Part shown: positions 1-11,892 of the stretch, one piece after another
Numbering within the stretch: position 1 is the first letter of the stretch
Layout: every line of letters begins with the position of its first letter
NCBI GenBank assembly: GCA_964304625.1
Contig: OZ199838.1
Coordinates: 6,696,001-6,760,000 of the forward strand
Direction of reading: 5' to 3'
Source of the DNA: Kudoa neothunni
Taxonomy: Eukaryota > Cnidaria
Length of the DNA stretch: 64,000 nt
Program-made: the position numbers and the translations under genes
The notes under the pieces: generated by a model
Told to the model about the DNA's origin: nothing
The model's input: only the letters and a program-made list of their open reading frames with translations
Database searches by the model: none

Positions 1-712
1 AATTAAAATTAGTATTTTCTCATGAAATATCATTATAGTGAATTCATACATGATAAAAAGTGTTATTAGAATAGAAAATCAATTCACCCGCGCATGCGCG
101 CGAAAGGAGCAAGTGGATTAAAAATATTTAATTATTTATTTTGTATTTTACTGGTAATTTTAAGTTGGTATTCGTTATACAATTAAACTAACAAAAATTT
201 TAAAAAAGAACTTGGTTGAATAATTACTTTAAACAAATAAATAGATATTCAAATATGATATTCATAAAGTATAATATATCAATAAATTTTTGTAATTAAA
301 GCTCCGTATTGAATAAACATAAAATTATGGAGTGAACTGTTCCAAAAATTAGTCGAAACGATGTACGTAAAGAAATTTAAGCGTCTGATTCTAAAACTGA
401 ATGAATCTCCTATTGGCACTGGCTATTGACACGTAAGCTTTTAATCTAAAATAGAAATATGCTTGTGCCGAGTTCAATTTTAATCCCGGCGACTCCTATT
501 TATAGTTGATCTATAAAATTTATTATTTATAATTAAATACAGTCAAAACTACATCGACCTTGAAATTATGATCCGTGTCAATAGCCACTTCCTCTCTTAT
601 TTTCTTCCACTACACCCGCCGTATCAAGGCGAAATTAAACCGTATTTTGCTTACCCCTTTCAAACCAAATTTCATCAATAATTTAGAATTTAAATATATA
701 AAAAACACATAC
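1..712. other. AT-rich stretch left of the DENN gene, with one MITE
   Basis: No further coding exon could be read here, although the C-terminal half of the DENN gene should lie on this side. It holds a GC-rich palindrome GCGCATGCGC at 90-99 and the MITE at about 420-587. Confidence 0.5.
420..587. mobile_element. MITE, copy 1 of a family with GGCTATTGACACG ends
   Basis: Inverted termini GGCTATTGACACG (421 on) and its complement CGTGTCAATAGCC (ending near 586) bound about 168 bp without coding capacity. A second copy lies in opposite orientation at about 11893-12113 and shares interior words such as TTTTAATCTAAAATA and TTGATCTATAAAAT. Confidence 0.5.
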
Positions 713-3363
713 AAATGAACTTCCAAGAAACATCCTGTCAAATTCCAGAAATTTTGTGGGATAATATAGGTGATCATTGTCTATATCATACGTGACTGTA
801 TCTTCTTGGTCGATTAATTCCGCTGCATCCTTGAACATAAAATAAATTGTAAATCAACTCTCAGCAACCTCTTAAAATGTTCTAGTGGGTTTAATCCTTT
901 TAACACGAGATTTTTCATTGTTAATAAAATTTATTTTAAGGGATTATTTATAGTTTCGGTTATTTTAAAATTATATGAAAAAATTTAATTCAACATTTAA
1001 ATAATCGGCACATTAAGCCTTAAGATAAAGAAAACCGAATCCCGTAGATTAATGTCTGACTAAACTTTAAAACTATACCAATAATTTATACATATTACAC
1101 AAGACAAACTTAAAAAACTAAAACTAACGGTGAAATCGTCTTAAAAATATTAAATTAGCATTAGCGTTATTTAATTTTAGAAAATTTTACGAGTTTTGAG
1201 GCAATCAGAATTAAGATGATCGAGAAAATAGACCTAACGAGTGTCATGTAGTTAACCAGTTTTTATTTTTCTGTTTTATAATCACAATGTATAGCAAAAT
1301 TTAATCATAAATAGTGATATTATATATAAATAAAATGGTCTTCCCCTGTGTGTGGAGAATATTTCTATATTGCCATTTAACATGTCATAAATTAACATAA
1401 GTATTGGAATTTTAATAGTTGTTCTAAATAATTTAATTAGCTAATATATATAAGCTTGTCCAGCAAGTTTATAATCAAGTTCGATAAAAGCGATCCAATA
1501 AAAATAAGCTTTTTGGGCAAGGGTATCAAATTAATGAAATAGCATGAAAGGAACTATTTGTTTAAAGTCAACTGATTCTTCGTTCTTTTTTAATGTAAAA
1601 GATAAGAAAATAAATTGTTACAGCGTGATTTCCATCGTTAATACAATTATCATTTCTAACTAGAGAGTTCAATCAATTATGTGCAAAATATTCTACCAAA
1701 TTGATGAGTTAGCTTTATAAAATTAAAATCTTCATCAGCTAATGTAATTAAGGGAAAAAATATTTAGAGGCTACAATAATTTATTGCTTTCCAGACTTTT
1801 TTCAATTAAAGAGTACTGCTTAAACATGAAAGCTCAATGGACCCTTTTTTAGTCCAAAATGTAATTAAATGCTTATGAAATTATGGAGATATTCTATATA
1901 ACAACATTAATGTTACGTTAATTATTCAAAAAATGACTCATTGCTAATTCGAGCTCAAAAAATTAACGAAAACCAAACTTTGACCCTAAATAACTTTGGA
2001 TTTACCTTGAATTGATATTTATGTATTCCAATGAGAAATGGGGTAGGAAGTCTTTAAATGGATCACTAATAGATTGAATCCATTCAAAATAAATTTTTAC
2101 TGTAAAACTTCATATATATTGGGGGTTATTATTGGTATTAAAGTGTGGTCCCTACAAATATCATAATAACTCCATTACGCCTTACCAGCGCCACAATCCG
2201 AGTGAATTAATGAATTACCAGGAGAGAGGATATATTAGGTTAGCAACTGAAAAAATATATCCGGTCAACTAATAAATTTTATCATTTTGTGTAACGTTCA
2301 TGTACTTACTGTTTCAGTGTCACTAGAGACCAACAAAATTTTCCTCTCATTCAACATACTAAAAGCCAACTATATTCAATTTGTTGTGTTGGAAACAATC
2401 ACGCAATAAATAAGTAGCACATAGCTCCGTAGTGAGTATTCTTGACATTATCCAAATTTTTCTAATACAAAATTAAAATACTCAAAATAAACTTTATTAG
2501 ATTATACTCCATAGTTGGCTGTTGGAATTTCCTCAAGGTTGGGCACAAATATTCGTCTCTAACATTTACATTTTAATTCAAAAAGTAAAAAAATGCGTCA
2601 TTGTTGCGTAAAACGTTAACAATTACGGATAATGATAGTTTTATCATTTGATTAGGATGAGTCACTTTGGTGTTGTACAACTTATCTAATATTGGAATAA
2701 TTTGACTCTTCAAATAAATATCTGTTATATCACCGTTACAACCAAAGGCTCTTATACTTTATCATTTTGATATTCATTTGTCAATTCGAGTAACGTCTGA
2801 AATGCATCAAACCATGGATTGGCTCTGCATAAGATCAGTTAATATATTCAATATCCAAAGTGAATCAGCGAATGTAAATCTAATAACTTCAACATACGTC
2901 AATAGCCAATGGAATACACATGCGTCTGTGTCGTGGTAACAGAAACAGTAAGTCAATTCCCCGTTAATATTAGTTAGAACTATCGTAAAGTATTCCCAAT
3001 GTTTTCTAAATAGAAAGTTTATAATTCTCTAATAGCTTAAAAATTGTACTTGGTGGAATTTTTGGCACAGGTTTCGCAGACATCCTTGATATAATTCAAT
3101 TGCGGGTCTATTTCTATATGGGAAACGATTAAATCGTACACAAATGCGATCCATTCGTTTATCCACAAAAAATAATACCTCTGTCTTTGGGATAATGCAT
3201 CCTGATTGACCTGGGTTGACCCACTAAACCCAAAATATTTTAAATACAACTTTTAATTCAAACACTTTTCTCATCTACCTGTATCAATTTTCAGCATATA
3301 ATATCCATCAAATATATTTTCTATCGATTGTCTTGGCGAATTACAACAATTATCATAGAACAA
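713..3363 (-). CDS. DENN-domain Rab guanine-nucleotide exchange factor, incomplete at both ends
   Basis: DENN proteins activate Rab GTPases in membrane traffic. Thirteen short exons join in phase: about 3279-3363 (5' edge uncertain), 3179-3223, 3050-3113, 2898-3005, 2758-2824, 2627-2707, 2508-2558, 2403-2461, 2310-2358, 2219-2268, 2101-2151, 2006-2051 and 713-829. Introns are mostly 42-75 nt, except one of 1176 nt before the last exon. The order follows a DENN module: RMHYPKD, then EYFTIVLTNINGEL (uDENN core), ANPWFDAFQTLLEL, VPNLEEIP, AMLNERKILLVSS (cDENN core), VANLIYPLSWDHTLIPII, LPTPFLIGIH, and DTVTYDIDNDHLYYP leading towards dDENN. These match DENND1/2-type proteins in order and spacing. 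The true start and the C-terminal part were not found; the rest may lie left of the window. The DENN subfamily is not assigned. Confidence 0.85.
830..2005 (-). other. Large intron of the DENN gene
   Basis: This 1.18 kb AT-rich interval separates the LPTPFLIGIH exon from the DTVTYDIDND exon. Both flanks are phase 0 with GT and AG borders. No transposon end or exon was recognised inside it. Confidence 0.55.
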
Positions 3364-3929
3364 CTGCAAGTTACCTGCATCTTCGATTCATTGCTATTCA
3401 AATAATGACACGAAATTAGTTCTATAATTCGTTATAAGTAGATTAATTGGAAATAGATTATTTACTTTGGGGTACAAGTCGATAAGTTTCTAGTAATTTC
3501 AAGCCGTTTAACTTATCACTGGGCGTTTATTATAGAAATAATAATTATTTTATTGCAAGGGAGAATAAATTTTCGATTTAAATCCCGAGATACTCGCTTA
3601 CATTTTGGAATAGGCACTCGCCGGAAAACTGTCGACCTAATACCGCATACATACCACCCTAGTATACTTAAGTATAGAAGGAGATATAACAAAAATAAGA
3701 CCGACTTTTTACACAAATCATTACTTCTTAATAATAAGAAGACCCGCCTTATTCTAACACAATAATCTATCTCAAACTCAAGATTTTATCGACCTCACTG
3801 TAAACACTTCATAACTACTGTCAGAATATTAACAACTTGTCTACGTTACGGTGAATAAATTAAAATTTATTGGTAAACTGACGACGAAAAAAATACAAAA
3901 AGATTATAAAAATATGAATTAACATGATT
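3364..3929. other. Intergenic AT-rich DNA
   Basis: Reading frames of about 66-70 codons on both strands near 3516-3765 overlap each other and show no recognisable motif. The first exon of the DENN gene may lie here but could not be pinned down. Confidence 0.4.
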
Positions 3930-4430
3930 CTAAGAAAATGGCAATTGTTTAAAGTTCTCCTCACGAAATCCCCTAAATTTTATTTTGATTGGAGGCAGAT
4001 TGGGCATTATATGCGCATGAAGCTTTTCTTCCATGTCACGTAGATCATTGGATTGTAAATATTTAGTGGTCTCAGCAAGCTCCTTTCTAATCAACAGTTT
4101 ACCCTCGATACCCGCCCTCACTATTCCACTCGGACCAATTCGAGTCTAGAATCAAGAATATCACACAAAACTATTATCAATTTCCAGCTTATCCTACATA
4201 AAACCCAGGATACAAAATTTTTCTTTTCATTATTGCGTATATCTCATCGTAGCGTCTCATAAGTTTTCCTTCCAATTAAATCAGCTAAATCACACAACAA
4301 TCACACACGTACCATCGGAAACCCTCCAGCCACGGTAACGTTTCCTTACGCCACTGTACTCGTGCTTAGATAATGAAGTGGCGTTTTCATGGTAACATCT
4401 TTGAACGAGTTTGATTCCCCAAGCACTCAT
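3930..4430 (-). CDS. Small basic protein of unknown function, two exons (about 98 aa)
   Basis: Not recognised. The most economical model has exon 1 at 4350-4430, starting at the ATG of MSAWGIKLVQRCYHE, a 204-nt intron with GTAAGG donor and TTCTAG acceptor, and exon 2 at 3930-4145 ending in TAG. The product is about 98 residues and lysine/arginine-rich, with exon 2 running from TRIGPSGIVRAGIEGKLL through a Glu/Lys helix-like part to PPIKIKFRGFREE near the C terminus. A later donor (near 4305) would keep frame and add about 15 residues. The basic N terminus would suit a small mitochondrial protein, but that is only a guess. Codon complexity is clearly above the AT-rich background. The gene lies head-to-tail upstream of the DENN gene, on the same strand. 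Confidence 0.5.
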
Positions 4431-5406
4431 TGTTTTGTTTGCGCAACTGCAACAGCCAACATTTAATCCTCCACTCAAAATTTTTAATCTTGCTGCTGGA
4501 TTACACCCGAGGTGATCATACTAAAAATTAAAATATGAATGTAGTTTTTTAATGTATTGGATATTTTGAATTCATTAAAAACAAAGTTTCCCGATAATGG
4601 GGGAATATTGAGCGAACAGAACAAACTTAAAAATCATCACCTTAAAAAATATGATAACATCTGCCTTTGGTCTAAATCTGTGCGCGCGTACACTTATGAG
4701 CGTTTTGGTTTTCCGTTGTTTTCTACTCTATTTGATCATTAAAACAACTTTTATACAACTAGTTTCGTTGGAATTGGACAATAATGACCATATTTTAGAT
4801 TAGCGGTTACGATAAAAATCGGCCCTGTTGATTGTTCTAATTTTTTGGATTTATCGGTGTTCCATCCCCAGTAGGTTACTTCCGGTGTTATATTTATTAT
4901 CAGTAATAGATTTTATAATCTATTATATATGGAACTCCTAGATCCGTGCAGCTATTTCATCAGATCATACAATTTAACCGATCGAACAAATCATTTTGAG
5001 AGGTATGATGTTTTCTTAACCTTATTAATTAGATGTGCAGAAAATATTTCTTCAGCTTTAAGACTTATTAATAAGTATCAAAATTAAGGGAGTGTATTGT
5101 TAAAATTAACTGGTCACCCTTTATATATATAAAGGAGGACCTTCGGCACGTTTGTGTGTGCCCCTAAGTACGCATGTGCGAAAAATTTTTAAATCGTTTT
5201 TACGCTATCAAATGTTCATTAACTGCTGCTATCTATCTTTATGTATAAGGTTGGCGTTTCTATTTTGGTGTCTGTTTAAATACGCTCCTTATTTGTGGGT
5301 TTTTAACGTATATGACTTGATAAGTATATTTTGAAGTTCTATTAATGGTTTTCAATGTGATAAAAAATCTATATACGTTTCATGAATAACGAATTTGTGG
5401 AGAATA
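4431..5406. other. Intergenic, repeat-like scraps
   Basis: No gene seen. The sequence near 4900-4960 resembles the interior of the GGCTATTGACACG MITE family (TAGATTTTATA followed by ATATATGGAACTCCTAG). A block at about 5110-5135 (GGTCACCC followed by TATATATA) resembles the end of the MITE at 17180-17389. Confidence 0.35.
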
Positions 5407-5723
5407 TTAACCTTCTAAGTCACTGCAAAATTTACACCCCACATTTTTTCTAAACCAAACGATTAAGAATTCGAAAATAATTATTTTTGAAAATTTTGAA
5501 GTATATTTATCGATTAAATTTGAAATTATAGACCAATATCTCTAGCTAAGCATGTGCCGCGCACGCGCATAAATCAAAATTGATCACATTGCAGAAGTAG
5601 AGTGTTTATTGACAATACGTTTAAGATTCTATTTTAGGAAAGCTTTTAAGTAGCATTAGAATTATTTTGTTAAATGAACGAACAAAAGAATAACAATAAG
5701 AGTAAGAAAAAATTGACATATAA

Positions 5724-7222
5724 TTATCGGTTTAAACAAATAAAACAAATATGATTGGAATGGAATTTGCAGCAAGATGAAGCACAAACGTCGCATTTTA
5801 TTTCGGTTTTTCTATCATACTTCCTATCGCAAAATCGACATCTCCCGTAACTATTTTGTCCAGTTATAACAGAGGAATCTTCACTAACTGTCATATTTTG
5901 TTTCCGTCTCAAAAGCAGTCGATGTGTCAATTGGGTTGCCATCATTTTCAAAAATTCCCTCCGGAGTAATTTTGAGGAAGGGAATAAATTTTTGTATATA
6001 TAAAACGCATTAATCAGACTTATATCAACCATGTTAAAGAAAACAATTAACGGCCAACGACAAGATATTCGTCTCACATTTATTGCTGCCAATAATCTGG
6101 AAATCGTATCAACTCCGCCTTTTACTGCATTGTAATGCATTATGACATCGGGTTTTAGTGGCCTTTCTGTTGATATTTGGGTGTTTGTTGAGGAGGAACA
6201 AAGCATATATCTTGGTATCATTTTTTTGTTATTAAAAATAAAAAGAGATGAATGAAGAGGGGTCGTTTTATCTGGTCTCAAATATGGTGGTATCTCTCTC
6301 TTATTTGAACGCATTGTTCCAACAACCGTAAGTTTTTTTGTAACAATTCATCCGCTAACTCAATAGACGTGAAAAAATTGTCACATACGACATTTCGACC
6401 AGAACGTTCAAATGGTTCCACTAACTTTAAAACAATATTCCTCCCAACATTCACAGCCCTCGTATCATTTTGAGATCGCTTTCCCAAACAGAAAATTGCA
6501 TTGCAAACAAAATTTGACTTTGGGTCAGTTATTAAAAAAAACTTTAGGCCATATTTTGAAGGCTTTTTTGGCATATAATGTTTGAATTTACAACGACCTT
6601 TAAAAGCCACAAGTTGCTCGTCGACCCAGATATCCCAGAGTTCACGAATGTGGCAGAATTTATCTGATATTTTTCTTATCTCTCGTGTTTCGAAATCGTC
6701 GAAATGAAGAGCTCTCTTGATTTGTCGGAATCTATTTAAAGAAAATAGGTCACGATAAACTTGTCTTCCCTCTTCTAACCCAAACAATTCTTTGACTGGT
6801 TGTTGATTATCATAAAATATTCCCATCAACAATAAACATCCGATGAATCCATCGAATTCGACACTATCTAATTGCTTCCAAGCATCACCAAAAAAATGTT
6901 TACCGTATTGATTTGTATGTTTTAAAATTAAATCATACATTTCCTGGCGAAAAAACACTTTAAACGTATCAAGAATTTCATTAACATTCTGCAAAACGAA
7001 GGATGAAACACCAGCACGACTGGTCAAAATATTTTCGACCGCAGTTCTAGAAGTCGAGGGTTTTTCAATTGTCCATAAGGTTCCATTCTTATCTATTAAA
7101 GAGGCAGATGGAGCATTGGTTTCAACTTCCGAATTATCTGATGACGTATCACAGATAAAGGAATAATCCAGGTCAGAAGAATCAGTATCAGAGCAGCTGT
7201 CGCCATACTCGCTCGAGCTCAT
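5724..7222 (-). pseudogene. piggyBac transposase, full length with one frameshift
   Basis: The start is the ATG at 7220-7222, about 17 bp inside the GC palindrome. The first reading block (7222-6278) has an acidic Ser/Asp-rich N terminus, then the DDD core: first Asp in DEQLVAFKGRCKFKHYMP, second in VVCDNFFTS. The second block (6314-5724) gives RSNKREIPPY, the third Asp in AVKGGVDTISRL and a C-terminal cysteine-rich zinc-binding domain (CRFCDRKYD to HICFIC). The two blocks are one gene: around the run of seven T at 6333-6339, a one-base slip turns the conserved TVVGTMRSNKREIPP into a shifted frame. Total length is about 500 aa, close to family norm. Everything else looks intact, so the insertion is probably young; a homopolymer sequencing error is possible. 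Confidence 0.9.
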
Positions 7223-7235
7223 ATTCCCAACGTTC

Positions 7236-7253
7236 GAAAGCGCATGCGCGTTA
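7236..7253. promoter_or_regulatory. NRF1-like palindrome in the transposase promoter
   Basis: GCGCATGCGC at 7240-7249 is the core of the NRF1 consensus (YGCGCAYGCGCR) and lies about 18 bp upstream of the transposase ATG. Similar words recur at 90-99, 5559-5568 (GCGCACGCGC) and about 12064. Function is inferred only from the match. Confidence 0.35.
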
Positions 7254-7583
7254 CAATATGACCAGTACTATTTGTTGATTTAAACAATAATTCGTCGATG
7301 AAATTGTATCAAATTTCCCAAAAGAATATTATTTTGTATTTGAAATAATTTAATTTAATAAAAATGTGGGGTGTAAATATACCCCAATTTTACTCGGAGG
7401 GTATTTTGGCGTTATATTGTATTTTACAAAACAAAAAAAATTTTGTATCAGATAGAATATATACTATATAACGTTAAAAGATTAGACGGAATATAAAAAA
7501 TTTTAGACTTAGATTTGAGGTAAAAAATTAAAGATTAAATAGGCCTGGGGTATAAAAATACCCCATTTTACTTGGAAGGTTAA

Positions 7584-8383
7584 AGTTACATTGATTGGAG
7601 CGTTATAATAGAAATACTGCGTTCATAGGTTTCATTAAATCGTCCGCTAAGTTTTACTTTACGTGATTAAATTCAACGCGAATGGCTGAACTTTTATTTC
7701 AACAAATTATTTAAATTGTTTATGCCGAGCTAAACGATGCTAATTTTTGCAATATCGATTGATTTTCATAATTTTTCTTATATCTCTTTTATTTTTTCTG
7801 TTTTTTTATCTCTTAAAAAGCTAATGGTGCACACAGTTACCGAGCCACGAAATTTTTAAATAGACGCAGGGATTGATACTTTCCTCACAGAAATCATCAT
7901 AATTAAATTGCATAATCCAAATCGTTATAGTAAGTTGCTTAAAATTTTTTATTTATTTTGTTTCTATGGGTTAATTCGAGATTTCAATATATTTTTTGAA
8001 TGCTATTAAAAAACGCCTCTAGGCGAAATCTTCCCCAAGCAACGCTGGGCAGTTCGCGCTAGTTTGGTATAAATAATTAGGCGTGAATAATTTTGATGAG
8101 CTTGGAAAAAGTAATTACATTAGGAAGTGAAAATTAGTATTGACAATAAAATATATTAGCATGTAATTTCAGTCGCATAAATGTTTCAAAAGTTAATATT
8201 GCCGCATCGTATTAATCTATGCAACAATTGTATTATGAACCGAGCATGCACACAATAGAAATTATACCTATATTTATACTTCTCGAATAAAATAACCAGA
8301 TTTAATTATATTTCTAATTATAAGCTTTTGTAATAGATTCCACAAAAAGAGTTGAAATGTAACCATAATAATTTTCACAAATA
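7584..8383. other. Intergenic AT-rich DNA
   Basis: No coding frame, tRNA or repeat end was recognised between the piggyBac element and the Mutator-like remnant. Confidence 0.4.
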
Positions 8384-9580
8384 TTACGGATTTTTTCCAT
8401 TTTGCATTGATATTTGGATTGCATAAGACATAGTTGATATCTTGTTCCACCAAGCTTTGAGTTTCTCAACAAACGTCTCTACATTAGAGTGGGATTGTTC
8501 AAATCTATTTTGAAAATGTAGGTGGAACAGTTCTGCGGCGTTGGTGATCCTGTCTATATTGTATTTCATTCTTCCGTATGCATTCCAATGTTGAATGGGA
8601 TATTTGGACGAAATAATTTACGAATTCATTTAGTTTCGCGTTTTCATGGGTTGACATTTTTGCCTTCAATTTTTCAAATTCTTCAACCACCTTCGCAACG
8701 GGGACAAATGATAGAGATGAAAAACATTTAATCAATAGGTTAATGTTTGGATTATTAGTATATATATATATATATATATCTGTAAGCCCTAATTTTTGAA
8801 TCTGTCTCCAAAAGCATCGTCCTACATGGAATAAACGTAAATATATGTTAGATAATTTCGATGCTTTTTTAAAGGTATTCATAGCAGCTAATTTTATATC
8901 TAAAATAATGTTATCAAGGAACTTGATATTCATGTTTTCAGTTAGAATACAAAGGACTTTCTCATATTCAATTTGGGTTTTTATTCGACATCAAAATATA
9001 AATTAATGGAAACACTTTAAAAAAATTTTCCCATGTATTATATAAAGTTTGTAAAATTGTTTGGGTACAACGTTAAACGTCCCGTATGTAATCCAAACTA
9101 ACGAATTAATAAGATGCATTATATTAGTTTTAGTTGTAAATATAATCATCCTAGACTTAGATTGCGAACAAGAGTCATATAAGCAGAACTCTTCGTCCCT
9201 ATGAGTTTTAATTCCTGATTTGGATAGATCGATATCTGTATTAATTAGAATATTTTTCCTCTTTCTTTGGTGTTGAATATTTTTATAAACCGTTCTCTTG
9301 GGAACAATGGGTAAATCATGAATATTCGTTGTGGTAGTTGCAATTGAGAGAACTTTACTTGTGGGATACTGTGTAGATTGCGATAATGATTTTATTTGGC
9401 CAACAAATTCGACCCTCTTAACGTCATCGTTGCTTACAATATGGTTATGATTACCACGTTTTTCAATATTCGAAATGGTATCTAATGGAGTAGTCGTAAG
9501 CCTGCCCTTACAAGCCCTCTTTTCACATCGCCAATATTGACAAGTCGATGTAGCGTAATCCTTAACATAAAAATCTTATA
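8384..9580 (-). pseudogene. Mutator-like (MULE) transposase with FLYWCH zinc finger, broken
   Basis: Reading 9580 down to 8384, the first block holds a FLYWCH-type finger (YWRCEKRACKGRLTT, then NHNHI, giving C-x4-C and H-x-H) and a linker. It is followed by the MULE core: RMIIFTTKTN, WITYGTFNVVPKQFYKLY, VFPLIYILMSNK. A one-base slip in an A run near 8965 leads into the next block: YEKVLCILTENM, then ILDIKLAAMNTF, CFWRQIQKLGL and FVPVAKVVEEFEKL. Another frame change brings RITNAAELFHLHFQN and SNVETFVEKLKAWW, the usual C-terminal part of these transposases. A (TA)n tract at 8759-8779 lies inside it. Terminal repeats were not identified. A former host gene derived from a MULE is possible but unlikely given the breaks. 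Confidence 0.8.
8759..8779. repeat. (TA)n microsatellite
   Basis: About ten TA units inside the broken Mutator-like gene, read in one frame as alternating Ile and Tyr. Confidence 0.9.
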
Positions 9581-11892
9581 ATTTAAGTTCGAAGGCAACT
9601 CGTTACTCATATTTTTAACTTTACAATAGATTTAATCAAAAATAAACTCTCACATGCCGAGTAATAATGTATTTTGTAGGCATAATAATAACATCGATAT
9701 CTAAAGATATCGTTTATCTCTTAAATTAAAAAAATGTAGTTCTTAGATGTTCACCAAATATTAAAAAATTGTGTAAAACAAGTTTTTAATAAAATCGGGA
9801 ATGTCGAGCATGCGGGAACGACTGAATTTGGTGAAGCGTATACTCCCCATTACCAGTTTTCCTTTTTTCATCAAATAATAAATGAAGGAAATTTAATTTA
9901 TTTATAATTTTTAGATATCAAATATTAATTTTTAATTCGATTTTCGACTGTTTAATAAATATGTATAATATTTCAAACTAATTGGTCATTATAAATATTT
10001 TTTTTATTAAACAAAATCTTTTTTTAATTATGTTATATGAGTTAAATAATGTGAAGTAAGTTTTATCTGTTATAAATATAAGTCCCACTCGCAATTAACA
10101 CTTAGTGCCCATTATTACACAAAATAAATATGACATGTCTCATATTCAGGGAAGCAAGGTAATTCTAGTTTTAATTAGTAACATGCTCCATTAAAAATAT
10201 GACCTAATATGCTTTCTCGTTTTGTGATTAATGAGGAACTATTTCTAAAACTAGCAAAGAACATTTTTCAGCGTAAAATTAGAGTAAGAACATAGGGCGA
10301 AAGTTTGCCACAATCTGATAATTGCGCGTGCACCTTAAATGTCTATGAAAACTTCTGCTTAAATAATATATATAACCATCAAACTAAACTCAAAATTTAC
10401 AATTTTTAACTTTGTGTTATTTCCAAATGTATGTTATCGCTAATGCTTCCAAATACAATACGTCGTAATATTGCTTGTAACATAATATTGGTTTATTATT
10501 TTCAAATTTTCATATTTCATTCTAGTTTTATTTTCATAATTTTCAGATAATTTATTGTTAATTTGACATAAAATGTCCTGATGTACTAAAACTTTATGTT
10601 TTTTGAATTTTTTGATAAAATGAATATCCCTGTCGAATTTGAGATGAGTTTAATATTATTGAGGATTTACTCGTGAGAATTCCATTTTACCAATTGATAC
10701 TTTTGGTTTCGGATTAAATTTTTCCTAAAATTTAATTTGCAATCTAACGGTAGATTTTTTAATTCAACTATTGCATTATTTTATAAAATTATTTCTAGCA
10801 ATAATTCAGTATATCGTTTGTTTATGATAAAAAAACATCTCAAAAAAATTTATAAACTAAACATAATGATAACGATTGGAGAAAAGAGGTTTGTTACAAA
10901 AATAAAAGTAGTTAGACAATGTATTTTAAGCATCTTAAAATAACTGAAATCGTCTACAAAATGTCACACTGTAATAAGGTAGGAAATAAGTTCCTAAAAC
11001 ACTTTAAACTTATTAAAATAATCGAATTAAATAACATGTGTAATTTATATAAAGTTTATAGTACAAATATTTGTACATCGAATAGTTATTTCTCAAGTAT
11101 TTTATTACAACTCACATGCTATCGGATGTGGTTCAGTTTTGTTATAGATGAATTATACGCAATAATATTTATGAGAACGTAGAAAAATTTCAATTAATAG
11201 TATTTTTAAAACAATTTCTACTTAGAATAATGACAGTAAAATAAAATGCGCGACTTTATAATGGGGTGGATTTTCGTTGGTTATCGCTGAAACACGTCAC
11301 ACCTAGTTGAGTTGTGGCTTTAGTTAATAATTTAATTTGTTTGTCATCTTTTCAGATATTTTACGACTTTAGTTTTAAATAATTCACAATATAAAATAAT
11401 TTGTTGTAATTAGGTGCTGATTAGCGTGTTTCATGTATCCTCGACATTATCCGAGATGAATTCCTCGCAGATAATAGGGGCTCACTGTATTTCGCTCATA
11501 AAATTCAATCCAAATCATTTAATAAGTTACTTAATAAAAAAATATTTATATTTCTTCTATTGAAGAAAACCGACATCACATTAGTAATTCATAAATATCC
11601 GCAGTTAAAAATACTTTAAAGGTTCTCTTAAGATTTCAGAACTAAATTTAAAAATTGATTATATTTTTAATTTGTTCTAATCAATATGAGGCGCCAAATT
11701 TTGATCCAAGATCCTAAAATTAGCAATGAGAGATACAGTATTTCCAAATTAAATTGCACGTTTTATTTTAACTGATTTAAAACATGAAATTTTAAAGATA
11801 CACTTTATGAGTTTTAAGAATAATATTTGAGAGATTTATTATCAAACCTCGTAAGGTGATTTAACCATAATTGAACCATTTAATAACAGAAG
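9581..11892. other. Gene-poor AT-rich DNA
   Basis: Only frames made of AT-rich codons (for example 10737-11182) are present. They show no motif and no splice-compatible partner. Nothing else recognised. Confidence 0.45.

Larger units (their letters stand above)
5411..7579 (-). mobile_element. piggyBac transposon, near-complete, TTAA target duplications
   Basis: A 2.17 kb element flanked by TTAA at 5407-5410 and 7580-7583, the hallmark of piggyBac insertion. The ends are CCTTCTAAGT (left) and, read inward from the right, CCTTCCAAGT. A subterminal palindrome GGGGTATAAAAATACCCC lies near 7546. A second copy of the right-end motif, with GGGGTGTAAATATACCCC, sits inside at about 7364-7402 and matches the inner part of the left end. 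GC-rich palindromes occur just inside both ends (5559-5568 and 7240-7249) in otherwise AT-rich sequence. It carries one transposase gene with a single frameshift. Confidence 0.92.

Noticed and set aside
3516-3765. Overlapping frames on both strands, one with Arg/Lys-rich text resembling a small ribosomal protein
   Set aside because: No conserved block could be matched and no splice or start context supports either strand.
4557-5334. Two plus-strand frames of about 60 codons
   Set aside because: One starts at a non-ATG codon; both lack motifs and splice partners.
10737-11182. Plus-strand frames of 68 and 87 codons
   Set aside because: Composition is that of translated AT-rich DNA (Lys, Asn, Ile, Phe) with no motif or splice partner.
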